Source: Salipiger sp. IMCC34102 | Lineage (GTDB): Bacteria > Pseudomonadota > Alphaproteobacteria > Rhodobacterales > Rhodobacteraceae | Assembly (NCBI RefSeq): GCF_004145405.1 | Contig: NZ_SELQ01000003.1 | Coordinates: 327,927-391,926 of the forward strand | Length of the DNA: 64,000 nucleotides | Direction: 5' to 3' | In this document: positions 9,593-20,486 of the stretch, piece after piece | How the letters are laid out: each line of letters starts with the position of its first letter | Position numbering within the stretch: position 1 is the first letter of the stretch | Position numbers and translations under genes: made by a program | The notes under the pieces: generated by a model | Databases searched by the model: none | The model's input: the letters and a program-made list of their open reading frames with translations, nothing else | Told to the model about the DNA's origin: nothing

Positions 9593-10428
9593 GCGACGCG
9601 GACCTGACGCGGATCGCGGACGCGTTGGAGCGTCTGCGGCCGGGGCCCGCGACGCCGCCCGATTTCGACGCGGCCTCCGCCTTCGTCTGGCACGCGGACC
9701 CCGACCGGCTGGAGCCGGTGACGTCCGTGAACCGCGTCGATCTGGAGCTGCTGGTGGGCATCGACCGCGCCCGCGATACGCTCTTGCAGAATACCGAACG
9801 GTTCGCGCGCGGCCTAGCGGCGAACAACGCGCTTCTGTGGGGCGCGCGTGGCATGGGAAAATCAAGCCTCGTCAAGGCGGTACACGGCAAACTTGAGGCG
9901 GATTACCCCGATCTGAAGCTGGTCGAGATCCAGCGCGAGGATCTCGCCTCCATCGGGCGGTGCCTGTCGCTCCTGCGCGGATCGGACAAGCGGTTCGTGC
10001 TCTATTGCGACGATCTGTCGTTCGGCCATGACGATGCGCACTACAAGTCGCTCAAGGCGGTGCTGGATGGCGGTATCGAAGGCCGGCCTGCCAACGTGGT
10101 GCTCTATGCGACCTCCAACCGGCGGCACCTGATGCCCCGCGACATGATCGAGAACGAGGCCTCCACCGCGATCACCGCCGGGGAGGCGGTGGAGGAAAAG
10201 GTCTCGCTCTCGGACCGGTTCGGGCTCTGGCTGGGCTTCCACGCCTGCGATCAGGACGCATACCTGGCCATGATCCGGGGCTATTGCGACGCCTACGGGA
10301 TCGAGATCACGGACGCCGAGCTGCGCGCGCAGGCCATCGAATGGCAGGCGACCCGCGGGTCCCGCTCGGGCCGGGTGGCCTGGCAATTCTTCGTGGACCT
10401 GGCCGGGCGCCGCGGCGTCGCGGTCTGA
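9589..10428 (+). CDS. DUF815 family AAA+-like ATPase
   Basis: A 279-residue P-loop ATPase. Walker A is [15 protein letters not shown] and Walker B is [10 protein letters not shown], followed by [14 protein letters not shown], all typical of DUF815. No membrane segments. The proposed TTG start overlaps the tatC stop (TTGA) and gives a natural N-terminus ([19 protein letters not shown]). The biochemical role of this conserved proteobacterial family is unknown to me; position after tatC is seen in this lineage. Confidence 0.85.
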   Translation: MSDADLTRIADALERLRPGPATPPDFDAASAFVWHADPDRLEPVTSVNRVDLELLVGIDRARDTLLQNTERFARGLAANNALLWGARGMGKSSLVKAVHGKLEADYPDLKLVEIQREDLASIGRCLSLLRGSDKRFVLYCDDLSFGHDDAHYKSLKAVLDGGIEGRPANVVLYATSNRRHLMPRDMIENEASTAITAGEAVEEKVSLSDRFGLWLGFHACDQDAYLAMIRGYCDAYGIEITDAELRAQAIEWQATRGSRSGRVAWQFFVDLAGRRGVAV

Positions 10429-10476
10429 GCCACCGCGTCATGCGGGGGTCGGCGCGGGCGGCGTGCCGCGCGTCTT

Positions 10477-10498
10477 GAGTTTATCTTGCCAGATGAAG
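10477..10498. repeat. Copy of the dispersed TTTATCTGGCCAGATGAAG repeat
   Basis: GAGTTTATCTTGCCAGATGAAG, between the convergent DUF815 and nlpD-like genes. It is the reverse complement of the CTTCATCTGGCC...AAACTC element seen at 40528 and 45258, with small changes. It may act as a bidirectional end signal. Confidence 0.6.
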
Positions 10499-10527
10499 GG
10501 GCGGGCGGCTGCGCCCCGTCCTGAAGG

Positions 10528-11754
10528 TCAGCCGGGCAGGTAGTCGTTGGGGTCGACGGCGCTCATCCCTTCACGAACTTCGAAGTGCAGGAAGGTGGGC
10601 GAGCCCGCCGCGACCGTGCCGATCCGGCCCCCGCGGCTGACGCTGTCGCCCTTGGCGACTTCGAGGTCGTCGAGGTTCGTGTAGACCGTCATCAGGTTGT
10701 CGGGGTGGCGGATGACCACGATTGACACGCCAGAGGTATCCTCGGTCACCGCGGCCACGGTGCCCCGGTCGGCGGCCTGCACGGCAGCGCCGGCGCTGGC
10801 ACCGATGTCGATACCTTCGTTCCTGCCGGGATTGTAGTCCCGGATCACGGCGCCCGAAACGGGGCGCAGGAAGCGCGCATCGCTCGCAGGTGCGGAGGCG
10901 GCCGGGGCCGGCGCGGGTTCGGGGGCCGGTGCGGGTTCGGAGGCGGGCGCCTCGGGGGCCGGAGCGGAGTCTTTGATCTGGGTCGGCGGCGTCGCTTCGC
11001 TGGTCAGATCCGGCGGATCCGGCAGGTCGGCGATGGTGAACCCGGGCGTGGCGTCGGTGGTGGGAAGTGGCGCCGTGGCGGAGGGTGGCGGCGGGGTCGG
11101 GGTCCCGGCGCCCGGCGCGGTCGGTGTCTCCAGCGTCGTCGTGGTGGTCGAGGCGCCCGCGCTCGTCGGCACCAGCAGGACCTGGCCTTCACGCACGCTC
11201 AGGCTGCCGTCGAGGCCGTTCCAGCTGGCCAGTGTCGCGACCGGAATGTCGTAGAGCCGCGCGACCGAATAGGCGGTCTCGCCCCGGGCGACGGTATGGC
11301 GGATGGGTTGCGGTGCCGTGGTGGCGACAGGCGTCTGGGGGCTTGCGCCCACGCGGTCGAGGGCCGTGGTCGCCACGGCCGTCACGTCGAGCGGGACGGT
11401 CGCCTGTTGTCCTGCGACGCGGGCGGGCAGGGCCACGATCTCTCCGGCGCGCAGGGTGGCATCGGCGTCGATACCGTTGGTGCTGGCCACGTCGGTGGCA
11501 TTCAGGCCCAGCCGGGTCGAGATGCTGCGCACCGTGTCGCCGCTGCGGGCGACGGCGACCTGGTAATCGGGATAGGTGATCACGCCGCGCTCGTCCGCCT
11601 GGGGCCGTTGCGAGGCATTGGCCGCGGCAGGAGAGGTATCGAACCCGCCGGCCCGGTCGCGCAGGTCGATGTCCGGCATGGGTCCGTCGCAGGCCGCCAT
11701 CGCCACGAGGGCGGCACAGGACACGGTCAGTCGGGTCAATCGGCGGATCTGCAT
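10528..11754 (-). CDS. nlpD: NlpD-like lipoprotein: two LysM domains plus degenerate M23/LytM domain
   Basis: 408 residues. Type II signal peptide with a lipobox ending MAAC at about residue 23. LysM domains lie at about residues 63-108 and 152-197, then a Pro/Ala/Thr-rich linker, then an M23 (LytM) domain from about 300 to the end. The first zinc ligand of catalytic LytM (HxGIDI) is Asn here (NEGIDIGA), and the usual YxHL is YTNL. The domain should therefore be non-catalytic, as in NlpD/EnvC activators of cell-wall amidases. Downstream of surE and pcm, the usual nlpD position. Confidence 0.88.
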   Translation of the reverse strand: MQIRRLTRLTVSCAALVAMAACDGPMPDIDLRDRAGGFDTSPAAANASQRPQADERGVITYPDYQVAVARSGDTVRSISTRLGLNATDVASTNGIDADATLRAGEIVALPARVAGQQATVPLDVTAVATTALDRVGASPQTPVATTAPQPIRHTVARGETAYSVARLYDIPVATLASWNGLDGSLSVREGQVLLVPTSAGASTTTTTLETPTAPGAGTPTPPPPSATAPLPTTDATPGFTIADLPDPPDLTSEATPPTQIKDSAPAPEAPASEPAPAPEPAPAPAASAPASDARFLRPVSGAVIRDYNPGRNEGIDIGASAGAAVQAADRGTVAAVTEDTSGVSIVVIRHPDNLMTVYTNLDDLEVAKGDSVSRGGRIGTVAAGSPTFLHFEVREGMSAVDPNDYLPG

Positions 11755-11801
11755 GGGCGCTCCTGGGTCTGCTTCCCGTCTCGCGCGGGTTGGCTCAGGT
11801 T

Positions 11802-12440
11802 CTAGTCCTCTCCGAGCCCTTCAATCAAGGGAACAAAGCGGACGGTGGACAATTCATCGTAGTCCAGCCCGGTTTCGGTCCGGCGGACGCGGATCAGGTT
11901 CTGGATGGTGTCGGACTGCCCGACGGGCAGGACCATGATGCCGCCGACGCGCAGTTGCGCAAGCAGCGGGCCCGGGGGATCCTCTGCGGCGGCGGTCAGA
12001 AGGATCCGGTCGAAGGGCGCCTGTTCGGGCAGCCCGTGAGACCCGTCGCCGGTCATGGCCGTGATGTTGGCGATGCCGAGCGCGTCGAAGACCGTCTGCG
12101 CCTGGCTCACCAGCGTGCGGAACCGGTCCACCGTGTAGACCCGCCGCGCGAGCTTCGACAGGATCGCCGCCTGGTAGCCCGAGCCGGTGCCCACTTCGAG
12201 CACCTTGTGACGCGGCTCGACCTCCAGCGCCTGGGTCATGAGGCCCACGATGGATGGCTGGCTGATGGTCTGCCCGCAGGAGATCGGCAGCGGCACGTCG
12301 TCGTAGGCGCGCGAGGCGAAAAGCCCGCGCAGGAAGCGGGCGCGGTCCACGCCCTCCATCGCGTGAAGGACGCGCTCGTCCGTAACCCCGCGAGAGCGCA
12401 GGGCGAAGAGGAACTGCATCTTCGTTTCGGGATCGATCAC
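11802..12440 (-). CDS. pcm: Protein-L-isoaspartate O-methyltransferase
   Basis: Repairs isoaspartyl residues in aged proteins using S-adenosylmethionine. 212 residues with the SAM loop [15 protein letters not shown], the upstream substrate block [19 protein letters not shown] and the [13 protein letters not shown] strand. The ATG overlaps the surE stop (ATGA). It forms a stress-repair operon with surE and nlpD. Confidence 0.95.
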   Translation of the reverse strand: MIDPETKMQFLFALRSRGVTDERVLHAMEGVDRARFLRGLFASRAYDDVPLPISCGQTISQPSIVGLMTQALEVEPRHKVLEVGTGSGYQAAILSKLARRVYTVDRFRTLVSQAQTVFDALGIANITAMTGDGSHGLPEQAPFDRILLTAAAEDPPGPLLAQLRVGGIMVLPVGQSDTIQNLIRVRRTETGLDYDELSTVRFVPLIEGLGED

Positions 12441-13219
12441 GTCAGCCGGTCTTTGAAACGGTCAAGCACCGCGTGCGCCGTCAGGTCCGCGCGCATCGGC
12501 GTCAGCGAGATGTAGCCGTCGACATTGGCCCGCGCATCGGTGCCTTCCGCCGTCCGGCGTTGCTGATCGCCCCCTTTAACCCACAAGAAATGCCGGTAGG
12601 AGGGGGCCTCGACGCGGACGACGTGATGGTGACCCCCCTGACGGAACCCCTGGGCGGTGACCTGAAGGCCCTGGACCTCCTTGGCGGGGACGGGCGGGAA
12701 GTTCACGTTCCAGAACAGCCGGTAGTCGGCCTCGTCCCAGGGATCGGCATCCAGCAGGCGGCGGATGGTCCGAACGCCATGGTCGCGCGCCGCCGAGAAG
12801 GGGACCGGCTCGTCCCGGTTGTGCGGCCCGTAGAACTGCGACAGCGCGATGGCGCGGCAGCCTTGCAGCGCGCCCTCCATCGCGGCGCCGACGGTGCCGG
12901 AGTAAAGCACGTTCTCGGCCGCGTTGTTGCCGCGGTTCACGCCCGACAGGATCAGGTCGGGCCGGTCGGGCATGATGTCGAAGAGCGCCGCCAGCACGCA
13001 ATCGGCGGGGGTGCCCTGGATGGCGAAGCGGCGCGGCGCCACCTCGCGGACGAGGGTCGGCATGACGTAGCTGATACAGTGACCGACGCCCGATTGCTCG
13101 TCGGTGGGGGCCACGACCCAGACCTCTCCGTCGGGGCCGGCGAGTTCGGTCGCGATCTCTTCCAGAACGGCGAGACCGGGGGCCTGGATGCCGTCGTCGT
13201 TGGTGATCAGAATACGCAT
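12437..13219 (-). CDS. surE: 5'/3'-nucleotidase SurE
   Basis: A 260-residue metal-dependent nucleoside monophosphate phosphatase. The N-terminal [16 protein letters not shown] contains the metal-binding NDDG motif. Further signatures are [15 protein letters not shown] and the catalytic [22 protein letters not shown]. First gene of surE-pcm-nlpD, with an ATGA overlap to pcm. Confidence 0.95.
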   Translation of the reverse strand: MRILITNDDGIQAPGLAVLEEIATELAGPDGEVWVVAPTDEQSGVGHCISYVMPTLVREVAPRRFAIQGTPADCVLAALFDIMPDRPDLILSGVNRGNNAAENVLYSGTVGAAMEGALQGCRAIALSQFYGPHNRDEPVPFSAARDHGVRTIRRLLDADPWDEADYRLFWNVNFPPVPAKEVQGLQVTAQGFRQGGHHHVVRVEAPSYRHFLWVKGGDQQRRTAEGTDARANVDGYISLTPMRADLTAHAVLDRFKDRLT

Positions 13220-13285
13220 GAGGCCCCGTCTTTGATTTTGCGCACCCTAATGGCCGCGGGAGGTACGGGCAAGCGGGCCTGCGCG

Positions 13286-13930
13286 CTAGCCCAGGACCTG
13301 CGGCAACAGGCGTGCGGCCTCGACGGCGCAGGGGGTGAGTGCCCCGCGATCCTCTCCCGGGAAGAAGCGGCCGCGCAGGGCGGTGGGCATCGGCGCCGGC
13401 GCGAGCGTGGTGACCTGCGGTCCGGTGCGCGCCGTCTCGGCCGCCCAGGAGCGGACCAGCGCCATCTGCGCGGCCTTGGTCGCGCCATAGGTGCCGAAGA
13501 ACTTCTCGCCCGCGCAGGCGTCGTCGAAGAAGACGGCGCGTCCCGCCTGGCCCAGCAGGGGGGCCACGTAAGAGATCAACCGCTGGGTTCCGGTCACGTT
13601 GACGTCGAGCGCCTTCGCGAAATCCTTCGGGCCGATATGGGCGGCGGGGGCCAGCGGCGTGGCGTGGATCGCGGTGTGAACCCACAGGTCGAGCCGTCCC
13701 CAGCGGTCGAAGATGCCGCGGCAGAGCTGCTGCATCGCGGCATCGACAGTGATGTCCATGGGGGCGAGCGTCGCCTGGCCACCGGCGGCCTGGATCGCGT
13801 CGTCCAGCTCTTCCAGCGCGCCCGTGGTGCGGCCCACGGCGATGACGTGATGGGTGGGGGCCAGGGCCGCGGCGATGGCCGCGCCCAGCCCGCGCGAGGC
13901 CCCGGTGACAAGTGCGATACGGTCGGTCAT
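13286..13930 (-). CDS. Short-chain dehydrogenase/reductase
   Basis: A 214-residue Rossmann-fold oxidoreductase of the classical SDR type. Nucleotide motif VTGASRGLGAAIA at the N-terminus, and the catalytic YGATKAAQM (Tyr-x3-Lys). The substrate cannot be told from sequence. The C-terminus is short for the family. It lies upstream of surE on the same strand with a 66-bp gap. Confidence 0.85.
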   Translation of the reverse strand: MTDRIALVTGASRGLGAAIAAALAPTHHVIAVGRTTGALEELDDAIQAAGGQATLAPMDITVDAAMQQLCRGIFDRWGRLDLWVHTAIHATPLAPAAHIGPKDFAKALDVNVTGTQRLISYVAPLLGQAGRAVFFDDACAGEKFFGTYGATKAAQMALVRSWAAETARTGPQVTTLAPAPMPTALRGRFFPGEDRGALTPCAVEAARLLPQVLG

Positions 13931-13968
13931 GCCGCCCCTTTGCCGCAGCCGTGGGCCGCTGTCCAGCC

Positions 13969-14241
13969 TCAGCCGGGCATCGTCAGGGTGCGCGCGGCCC
14001 CCCGACGGTCGACGATCTGCAGCGCATCCTCTGCCACGGCGATGACGGTGATGTCATCGGCGGTGTCGCCTTCGCCCAGGGATTCGATCCGGCCGTCCTC
14101 GAGCCGCACGAGCGCGCGGTTGCCTTCCGGCGTGCTGCGCACGCCGATAAGCGCCACCCGGTCGAGGGGGATCTGTTCCTCCGACCGGGCAAGATCGGCC
14201 ACGTGGTCGGGGGTGGGATTGATGTCGTTCGTGTCCGTCAT
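13969..14241 (-). CDS. Small conserved protein with PilP-like beta module
   Basis: 90 residues from MTDTNDINPT; an in-frame upstream start is less likely. The core VALIGVRSTPEGNRALVRLEDGRIESLGEGD...ITVIAVAEDALQIVDRRG resembles the beta-rich module (LIGVyG...ALVRlpsGr...VgD) that ends PilP-type pilus and secretion proteins of Rhodobacterales. There is no signal peptide, so this is a stand-alone module of unknown role. It lies between the SDR and mscS genes on the same strand. Confidence 0.6.
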   Translation of the reverse strand: MTDTNDINPTPDHVADLARSEEQIPLDRVALIGVRSTPEGNRALVRLEDGRIESLGEGDTADDITVIAVAEDALQIVDRRGAARTLTMPG

Positions 14242-14337
14242 GGTGATATCCGCCTTGACTAATGATCTCGAACGCATCTGTCGGATCGCTTCGGCGGAGG
14301 GAAGGGGGGCGGCCGCAGGGGGCCGGGATTGGCGTCT

Positions 14338-15303
14338 TTACGCCGAATCCCCGGCTTGCGCCGCCCGCTCCGCCTTCGTCTGCTCGCGGCTGCGCGGGTC
14401 CTGACCTTGCGTGGGCCAGCCTTCGCGCTGGCGCGAACGGATGCCGTCGCTTTCCTCGGTCTGGTCGTGGAAGAGGTGCACCTGCGTCGGGTAGGGCAGG
14501 TCGATGCCGGCCTCGTCGAGCGCGATGTAGGTGGCCTGAATGACTTCCCCCCGGACGTGGATGCGATCCTTCTTGGGCGATTTCGTCCACCAGCGCAGGC
14601 GGATGATGTTGGCGAAGTCGCCCTGCGCCACGGGGATCGTTTCCGGCGCGGGGTCGGGCAGGACCCCCTCGATCCCGCGGCAGGTCTCTTCCAGGATCTG
14701 GCGCGCGCGGGCCCAGTCGTCGTTGCAGCCGATGCCCACATCGAGTTCGCTGCGCAACTGATCGTAGGCGGTCAGCACCACGACGCTGTCGGTGTAGATG
14801 TCGGCGTTGGGGATCACCACGCGGCGGCCGTCGTATGTCTTGATGAGCGTGGCGCGGGTCTCGATCCGCTCGACGGTGCCCTCGTGCCCGCCGGAGACGA
14901 TCTGGTCGCCCACCGCGAAGGGCTGGCGCAGCAGGATCAGGATGCCCGCCAGCATGTTCTGCAAGATGTCCTTGAAGGCGAAACCGATGGCGACGGACCC
15001 GACGCCCAGACCCGCGATCAGGTCGCCGGGCTTCACGGAGGGTGCGACGATGGTGATCGCCAGCATGACTCCGACGATGATGAAGATCCATTTCACGAGG
15101 CTGGAGGCGACATCGGCAAGGCTCGGCCGGTCGCGCCGCGCGGCGGCCCGGCGGACCGCGCCCGAGATCAGTCGGGCGATGACGTAGAAGATCGCGATGA
15201 CGACCAGTGCTATGGCGATGTTGGGCAAGAGCCGGAAGAACCCGTCGAGCCAGGTGTCGAGCTTGTCGAATATCAGACCGGGGTTGGCGTCGACTTCTTC
15301 CAT
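14338..15303 (-). CDS. Small-conductance mechanosensitive channel, MscS family
   Basis: 321 residues. Two hydrophobic helices precede the pore helix GDLIAGLGVGSVAIGFAFKDILQNMLAGILIL, which carries the MscS pattern of small residues. The beta domain follows (LRQPFAVGDQIVSGGHEGTVERIETRATLIKTYDGRRVVIPNADIYTDSVV). It releases osmolytes on hypo-osmotic shock. The tail is charged and disordered. A second, larger MscS-type protein is encoded at 48870-50537. Confidence 0.92.
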   Translation of the reverse strand: MEEVDANPGLIFDKLDTWLDGFFRLLPNIAIALVVIAIFYVIARLISGAVRRAAARRDRPSLADVASSLVKWIFIIVGVMLAITIVAPSVKPGDLIAGLGVGSVAIGFAFKDILQNMLAGILILLRQPFAVGDQIVSGGHEGTVERIETRATLIKTYDGRRVVIPNADIYTDSVVVLTAYDQLRSELDVGIGCNDDWARARQILEETCRGIEGVLPDPAPETIPVAQGDFANIIRLRWWTKSPKKDRIHVRGEVIQATYIALDEAGIDLPYPTQVHLFHDQTEESDGIRSRQREGWPTQGQDPRSREQTKAERAAQAGDSA

Positions 15304-15475
15304 CGGGGGATCCTGCGCTTGCTGTGTCTGGCGCGAGATGGGCCGACCGCGGCACGCGTCAATGGAGCCGTGAACACGGGACGGTGCGCACGGGGGCAGG
15401 GGCCATGGACCGGGCCCCGGAAGTGAGGTTGGAAGGCAGATCGCCGGGCCCCGGATCGGGTCCGCGGCAGGGCGT

Positions 15476-16969
15476 CTATTCGGCGGCGACCTTGGTCTTG
15501 AAACCGGCTTCGAGCTTGTCGGCCGGGGCGATCGGATAATCGCCCGAGAAGCAGGCGTCGCAATACTGCGGGCTGTCGTTGTCGCGCCCCTCCGCCTCGC
15601 CCACCGCGCGGTAGAGCCCGTCGAGGGAGATGAACTTCAGCGAATCGACGCCCAAGTGCTCGGTCATCTCCTCTTCGGTCATGCGCGCGGCGAGAAGCTT
15701 CTCGCGCTCCGGCGTGTCGACGCCGTAGAAGCAGGGCCACATGGTGGGCGGGCTCGCGATGCGGAAGTGGACCTCCGCGGCACCGGCGTCGAGGATCATC
15801 TCCTTGATCTTCTGGCTGGTGGTGCCGCGCACGACGCTGTCGTCCACGAGGATCACGCGCTTGCCGCGGATGAGCGCGCGGTTCACGTTGAGCTTGAGGC
15901 GCACACCCATGTTGCGGATCTGCTCGGAGGGTTCGATGAAGGTGCGGCCCATGTACTGGTTGCGCACGATCCCCATGGCGAAGGGGATACCGGATTCCAG
16001 GCTGTAGCCGATGGCCGCAGGCGTCCCTGAATCGGGCACCGGGCAGACCAGATCGGCCTCCACCGGCGCTTCCTTGGCAAGCTCTCGCCCGATCGCCTCG
16101 CGGGTCTCGTAGACCGAACGGCCGCCCAGAGAGGAATCGGGGCGGCTGAAGTAGACGTGCTCGAAGATGCAGAAACGCGATTTCCGCGGGCGGAAGGGGA
16201 AGTGGCTTTGCACGCCGCCCTCGGCGCTGATGACGACCATCTCTCCCGGTTCGATCTCGCGCTCGAACTCGGCGCCGACGATGTCGAGCGCGCAGGTCTC
16301 GGACGCCAGCACCCAGCCCTCGCCCAGGCGGCCCAGCACCAAGGGGCGCACGCCCAAGGCATCGCGGCAGCCCATCAGCTTCGTGCGCGTCATGGCGACG
16401 ACCGAGAAGGCGCCTTCGACCTTGCGAAGCGCCTCTTCCATGCGGTCGGGAATGGTGCGGCCCATGGAGCGGGCCATGAGGTGGATGATGCATTCCGAAT
16501 CCGAGGACGACTGGAAGATCGACCCGCGCTCGATCAATTCGCGCCGCAGGGCCACGGCGTTAGTGATGTTGCCGTTATGCGCGATCGCGGCGCCGCCCAT
16601 GGAGAATTCCCCGAAGAACGGCTGCACGTCGCGGATCGCGGTCTGGCCTTTGGAGCCGGCGGTGGAATAGCGCACGTGGCCGATGCCGATCTCTCCGGGC
16701 AAGGTCGCCAGGATCTCCGCGCTGGTGAACGTGTCGCGCACGAGCCCCATCCGGCGGGCCTGGTTGAAGCCGGTCGTGGGATCGTATGTGACGATGCCGC
16801 CGGCCTCCTGCCCGCGGTGCTGAAGCGCGTGCAGGCCGAGGGCCAGGAAGTTCGACGCCTCCGACACGCCGACCACGCCGAAGACACCGCATTCTTCGCG
16901 CAGCTTGTCGCCGTCGGGATCGAACGGATGGGACGGCAGGGATTTGCAGGGGGACTGGGGCTGGCGCAC
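15476..16969 (-). CDS. purF: Amidophosphoribosyltransferase
   Basis: First committed step of purine synthesis: PRPP plus glutamine to phosphoribosylamine. 497 residues from a GTG at 16969, which has AGGAT about eight bases upstream; no ATG lies between a far upstream one and the catalytic core. The nucleophile is the Cys of REECGVFG, so a short propeptide (ending KLREE) should be removed to expose it. The PRPP loop is VILVDDSVVRGTTSQKI. Normally cvpA lies directly upstream in this group; here a permease gene on the other strand separates them. Confidence 0.93.
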   Translation of the reverse strand: MRQPQSPCKSLPSHPFDPDGDKLREECGVFGVVGVSEASNFLALGLHALQHRGQEAGGIVTYDPTTGFNQARRMGLVRDTFTSAEILATLPGEIGIGHVRYSTAGSKGQTAIRDVQPFFGEFSMGGAAIAHNGNITNAVALRRELIERGSIFQSSSDSECIIHLMARSMGRTIPDRMEEALRKVEGAFSVVAMTRTKLMGCRDALGVRPLVLGRLGEGWVLASETCALDIVGAEFEREIEPGEMVVISAEGGVQSHFPFRPRKSRFCIFEHVYFSRPDSSLGGRSVYETREAIGRELAKEAPVEADLVCPVPDSGTPAAIGYSLESGIPFAMGIVRNQYMGRTFIEPSEQIRNMGVRLKLNVNRALIRGKRVILVDDSVVRGTTSQKIKEMILDAGAAEVHFRIASPPTMWPCFYGVDTPEREKLLAARMTEEEMTEHLGVDSLKFISLDGLYRAVGEAEGRDNDSPQYCDACFSGDYPIAPADKLEAGFKTKVAAE

Positions 16970-17155
16970 GGGGCAGATCCTGTATCCGGGAGCGTTGGGG
17001 CGCTCATACTCCCAAGATTGGCCGGTGTCACGCGGGGCCTCGGCAAGATCGCGCGCCGGTTCCCACAACGCACGGAACCGTGAAGGCAAGGTCGCGTTGG
17101 GTTTCCTACGGCACGTCGTCGTATTGCCATCTCAGCCGGACAGGACCCCGCACGC

Positions 17156-18304
17156 ATGGAAGAATACGCCGAGCATCTTCAGGCCATCCGCCGCAGTCTC
17201 AACGTGCTGTGCATCATCGCGGTCTTCGTGACCTGCTATTTCGCCCGCGACCTGATCCTGCCGGTCGTGCTGGGTCTGCTGATCGCGCTGACGCTCAGCC
17301 CGTTCTCCCGCGCGCTCGGACGCATCGGCGTGCCGCGCTGGATCTCCGCCGTGGTGCTGATCGCGGTCACGACGATCGCGATCGGCGGCGTGACGTACTT
17401 CGCCTCGGGCACCGTCACCGACTGGACCTCCCGCCTGCCCGAGATGGGGCGCGAGCTGGAAGACAAGCTGTCGGGCATCTTCAACCAGCTGGAAACGGTG
17501 CGCCGTGCAAGCGACAGCGTGGCCGAGATCGCGGGGGCGGGGGCGGCCGAAGATCCCCCCGGTCCGGCCGAGCCACCGCAGGAGGTCGTCGTCCAGCAGC
17601 CCACCTTGCTTAACGACATGATGGGGGCCGTCAGCACGCTGTCGGCCACGCTGCTCGTGGCGCTGGTGCTGGCGGTCTTCCTGCTGTCCTCTGGCGATCT
17701 GTTCTACATCAAGCTGGTGCAAAGCTTCGAGACCATGAGCGGCAAGAAACGCGCCCTCACGGTCGTCTACGACATCGAACGCAAGGTCTCGAACTACCTG
17801 CTGACGATCACCTGCATCAACGCAGGTCTAGGCGTCTGCGTGGGCCTCTGGCTCACGCTCCTGGGGCTGCCCTACGGGTGGATCTGGGGGATCGGGGCCT
17901 TCTTGATGAACTTCCTGCCCTACCTCGGCGCCATCACCGGCGTCGCGCTGGTCGCGGCCATCTCGATCATCACCTTCGACGATCTGGGCTACGCCGTGCT
18001 CGCGCCGATCGGCTATTTCGTCCTGACCACTATCGAGGGCAATTTCGTGACTCCCGCGACGCTGGGGCGGTCATTGAAGATGAACACGGTCGCGGTCTTT
18101 CTGACCGTGGTGCTCTGGGCCTGGCTTTGGGGCATTCCCGGGGCGCTGGTCGCGGTGCCGTTCCTCGTGGTCTTCAAGGTGATCGCCGATCACGTCGACC
18201 GGCTGTCGATCTTCGGCAACTTCCTGGGCGGATCGCACACCGTCGACCCGGAGAACTTCAACCGCGCGCGCGCGAAGCTGGAACAGGACGTGCCGGGCAG
18301 CTGA
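17156..18304 (+). CDS. AI-2E family transporter / PerM-like permease
   Basis: A 382-residue inner-membrane protein with about seven to eight hydrophobic segments. An N-terminal pair (LNVLCIIAVFVTCYFARDLILPVVLGLLIALTLSPFSRAL) and the conserved block ISIITFDDLGYAVLAPIGYFVLTTIEGNFVTPATLGRS are typical of the AI-2E exporter family. A hydrophilic, helical, periplasmic or cytoplasmic loop lies at about residues 95-150. The substrate is unknown. It is encoded opposite to and between cvpA and purF. Confidence 0.85.
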   Translation: MEEYAEHLQAIRRSLNVLCIIAVFVTCYFARDLILPVVLGLLIALTLSPFSRALGRIGVPRWISAVVLIAVTTIAIGGVTYFASGTVTDWTSRLPEMGRELEDKLSGIFNQLETVRRASDSVAEIAGAGAAEDPPGPAEPPQEVVVQQPTLLNDMMGAVSTLSATLLVALVLAVFLLSSGDLFYIKLVQSFETMSGKKRALTVVYDIERKVSNYLLTITCINAGLGVCVGLWLTLLGLPYGWIWGIGAFLMNFLPYLGAITGVALVAAISIITFDDLGYAVLAPIGYFVLTTIEGNFVTPATLGRSLKMNTVAVFLTVVLWAWLWGIPGALVAVPFLVVFKVIADHVDRLSIFGNFLGGSHTVDPENFNRARAKLEQDVPGS

Positions 18305-18409
18305 CCCCCTTCGCCCGGTGCCCCGACGACGAATGCCGGGCGCCGCTTCAGGCAAGAGCATCGGCGGGCAGGCGAACCCGGGACCCGAGGGCCTGATGCC
18401 GGTGTTCTA

Positions 18410-18988
18410 TTACTCGACCACCACCGGCGCATCGACCGCTTCGCAGGTGCTGATCAGCTGCGTGTACTGGGTCGTGATCCAGCCCAGGGCCGCCTCGGGG
18501 TTGCGATCTTCGAGGTTGCCGCCGAAGCGGGTGAAGATACGGGCCGAGCGGCTGTCCTCGACCATCGCGATGTCCTGCGTGGACAGCACGGTCTGGTAGA
18601 CGAAGAAGGCCACCGCCACGAGCAGCACGCCGCGCACGACGCCGAAGAGGAACCCCAACGCCTGGTCGGGGCCGTTCAAGGCCGAGCGTTGCACGACCGA
18701 GGAAAAGAGCGGCGTGAAGATCGAGACCACCAGAAGCGCCAGCGCGAAGACCGCGGCGAAACCCGCGATGATCGACAATTCGCAGCTGTCGCCCAGGAAA
18801 TCTCCCACCATCGGGATCTGACGCACGAGAGGCACCGCGACGTCGGCGAAGAGGAACGCCAGGATCGTCGCGCCGATCCACCCCGCGATGGCCATCGCTT
18901 CGCGGACGAGGCCCCGTGAATAGGCCAGCAAGGCCGAAACCACGATGACCAAAGCGACGATACCGTCGATGAGGGTGAAACCGTCCAT
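18410..18988 (-). CDS. cvpA: CvpA family membrane protein
   Basis: 192 residues with four hydrophobic helices. The start FTLIDGIVALVIVVSALLAYSRGLVREAMAIAGWIGA is typical of CvpA. Known in E. coli for colicin V export and stress resistance, usually upstream of purF. Here it follows radA by 25 bp and is cut off from purF by the permease gene. Confidence 0.92.
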   Translation of the reverse strand: MDGFTLIDGIVALVIVVSALLAYSRGLVREAMAIAGWIGATILAFLFADVAVPLVRQIPMVGDFLGDSCELSIIAGFAAVFALALLVVSIFTPLFSSVVQRSALNGPDQALGFLFGVVRGVLLVAVAFFVYQTVLSTQDIAMVEDSRSARIFTRFGGNLEDRNPEAALGWITTQYTQLISTCEAVDAPVVVE

Positions 18989-19013
18989 GTTGAATCCCCG
19001 GGGCTCGCGGGCT

Positions 19014-20396
<1,383 letters not shown>

Positions 20397-20425
20397 GGCG
20401 GCGGGGGGAGCAACGGCAAAGACGA

Positions 20426-20453
20426 AACGGCCCGCCGGGTGGGGCGGGCCGTT
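20426..20453 (-). terminator. Terminator between the coiled-coil membrane protein gene and radA
   Basis: AACGGCCCGCC (20426-20436) pairs perfectly with GGCGGGCCGTT (20443-20453). On the minus strand it is followed by TTCGTCTTT. It should end the transcript of the 20487-21296 gene ahead of radA. Confidence 0.65.
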
Positions 20454-20486
20454 GCAAAAGGTGATCCTGCGACGGGTTACGGGGCG

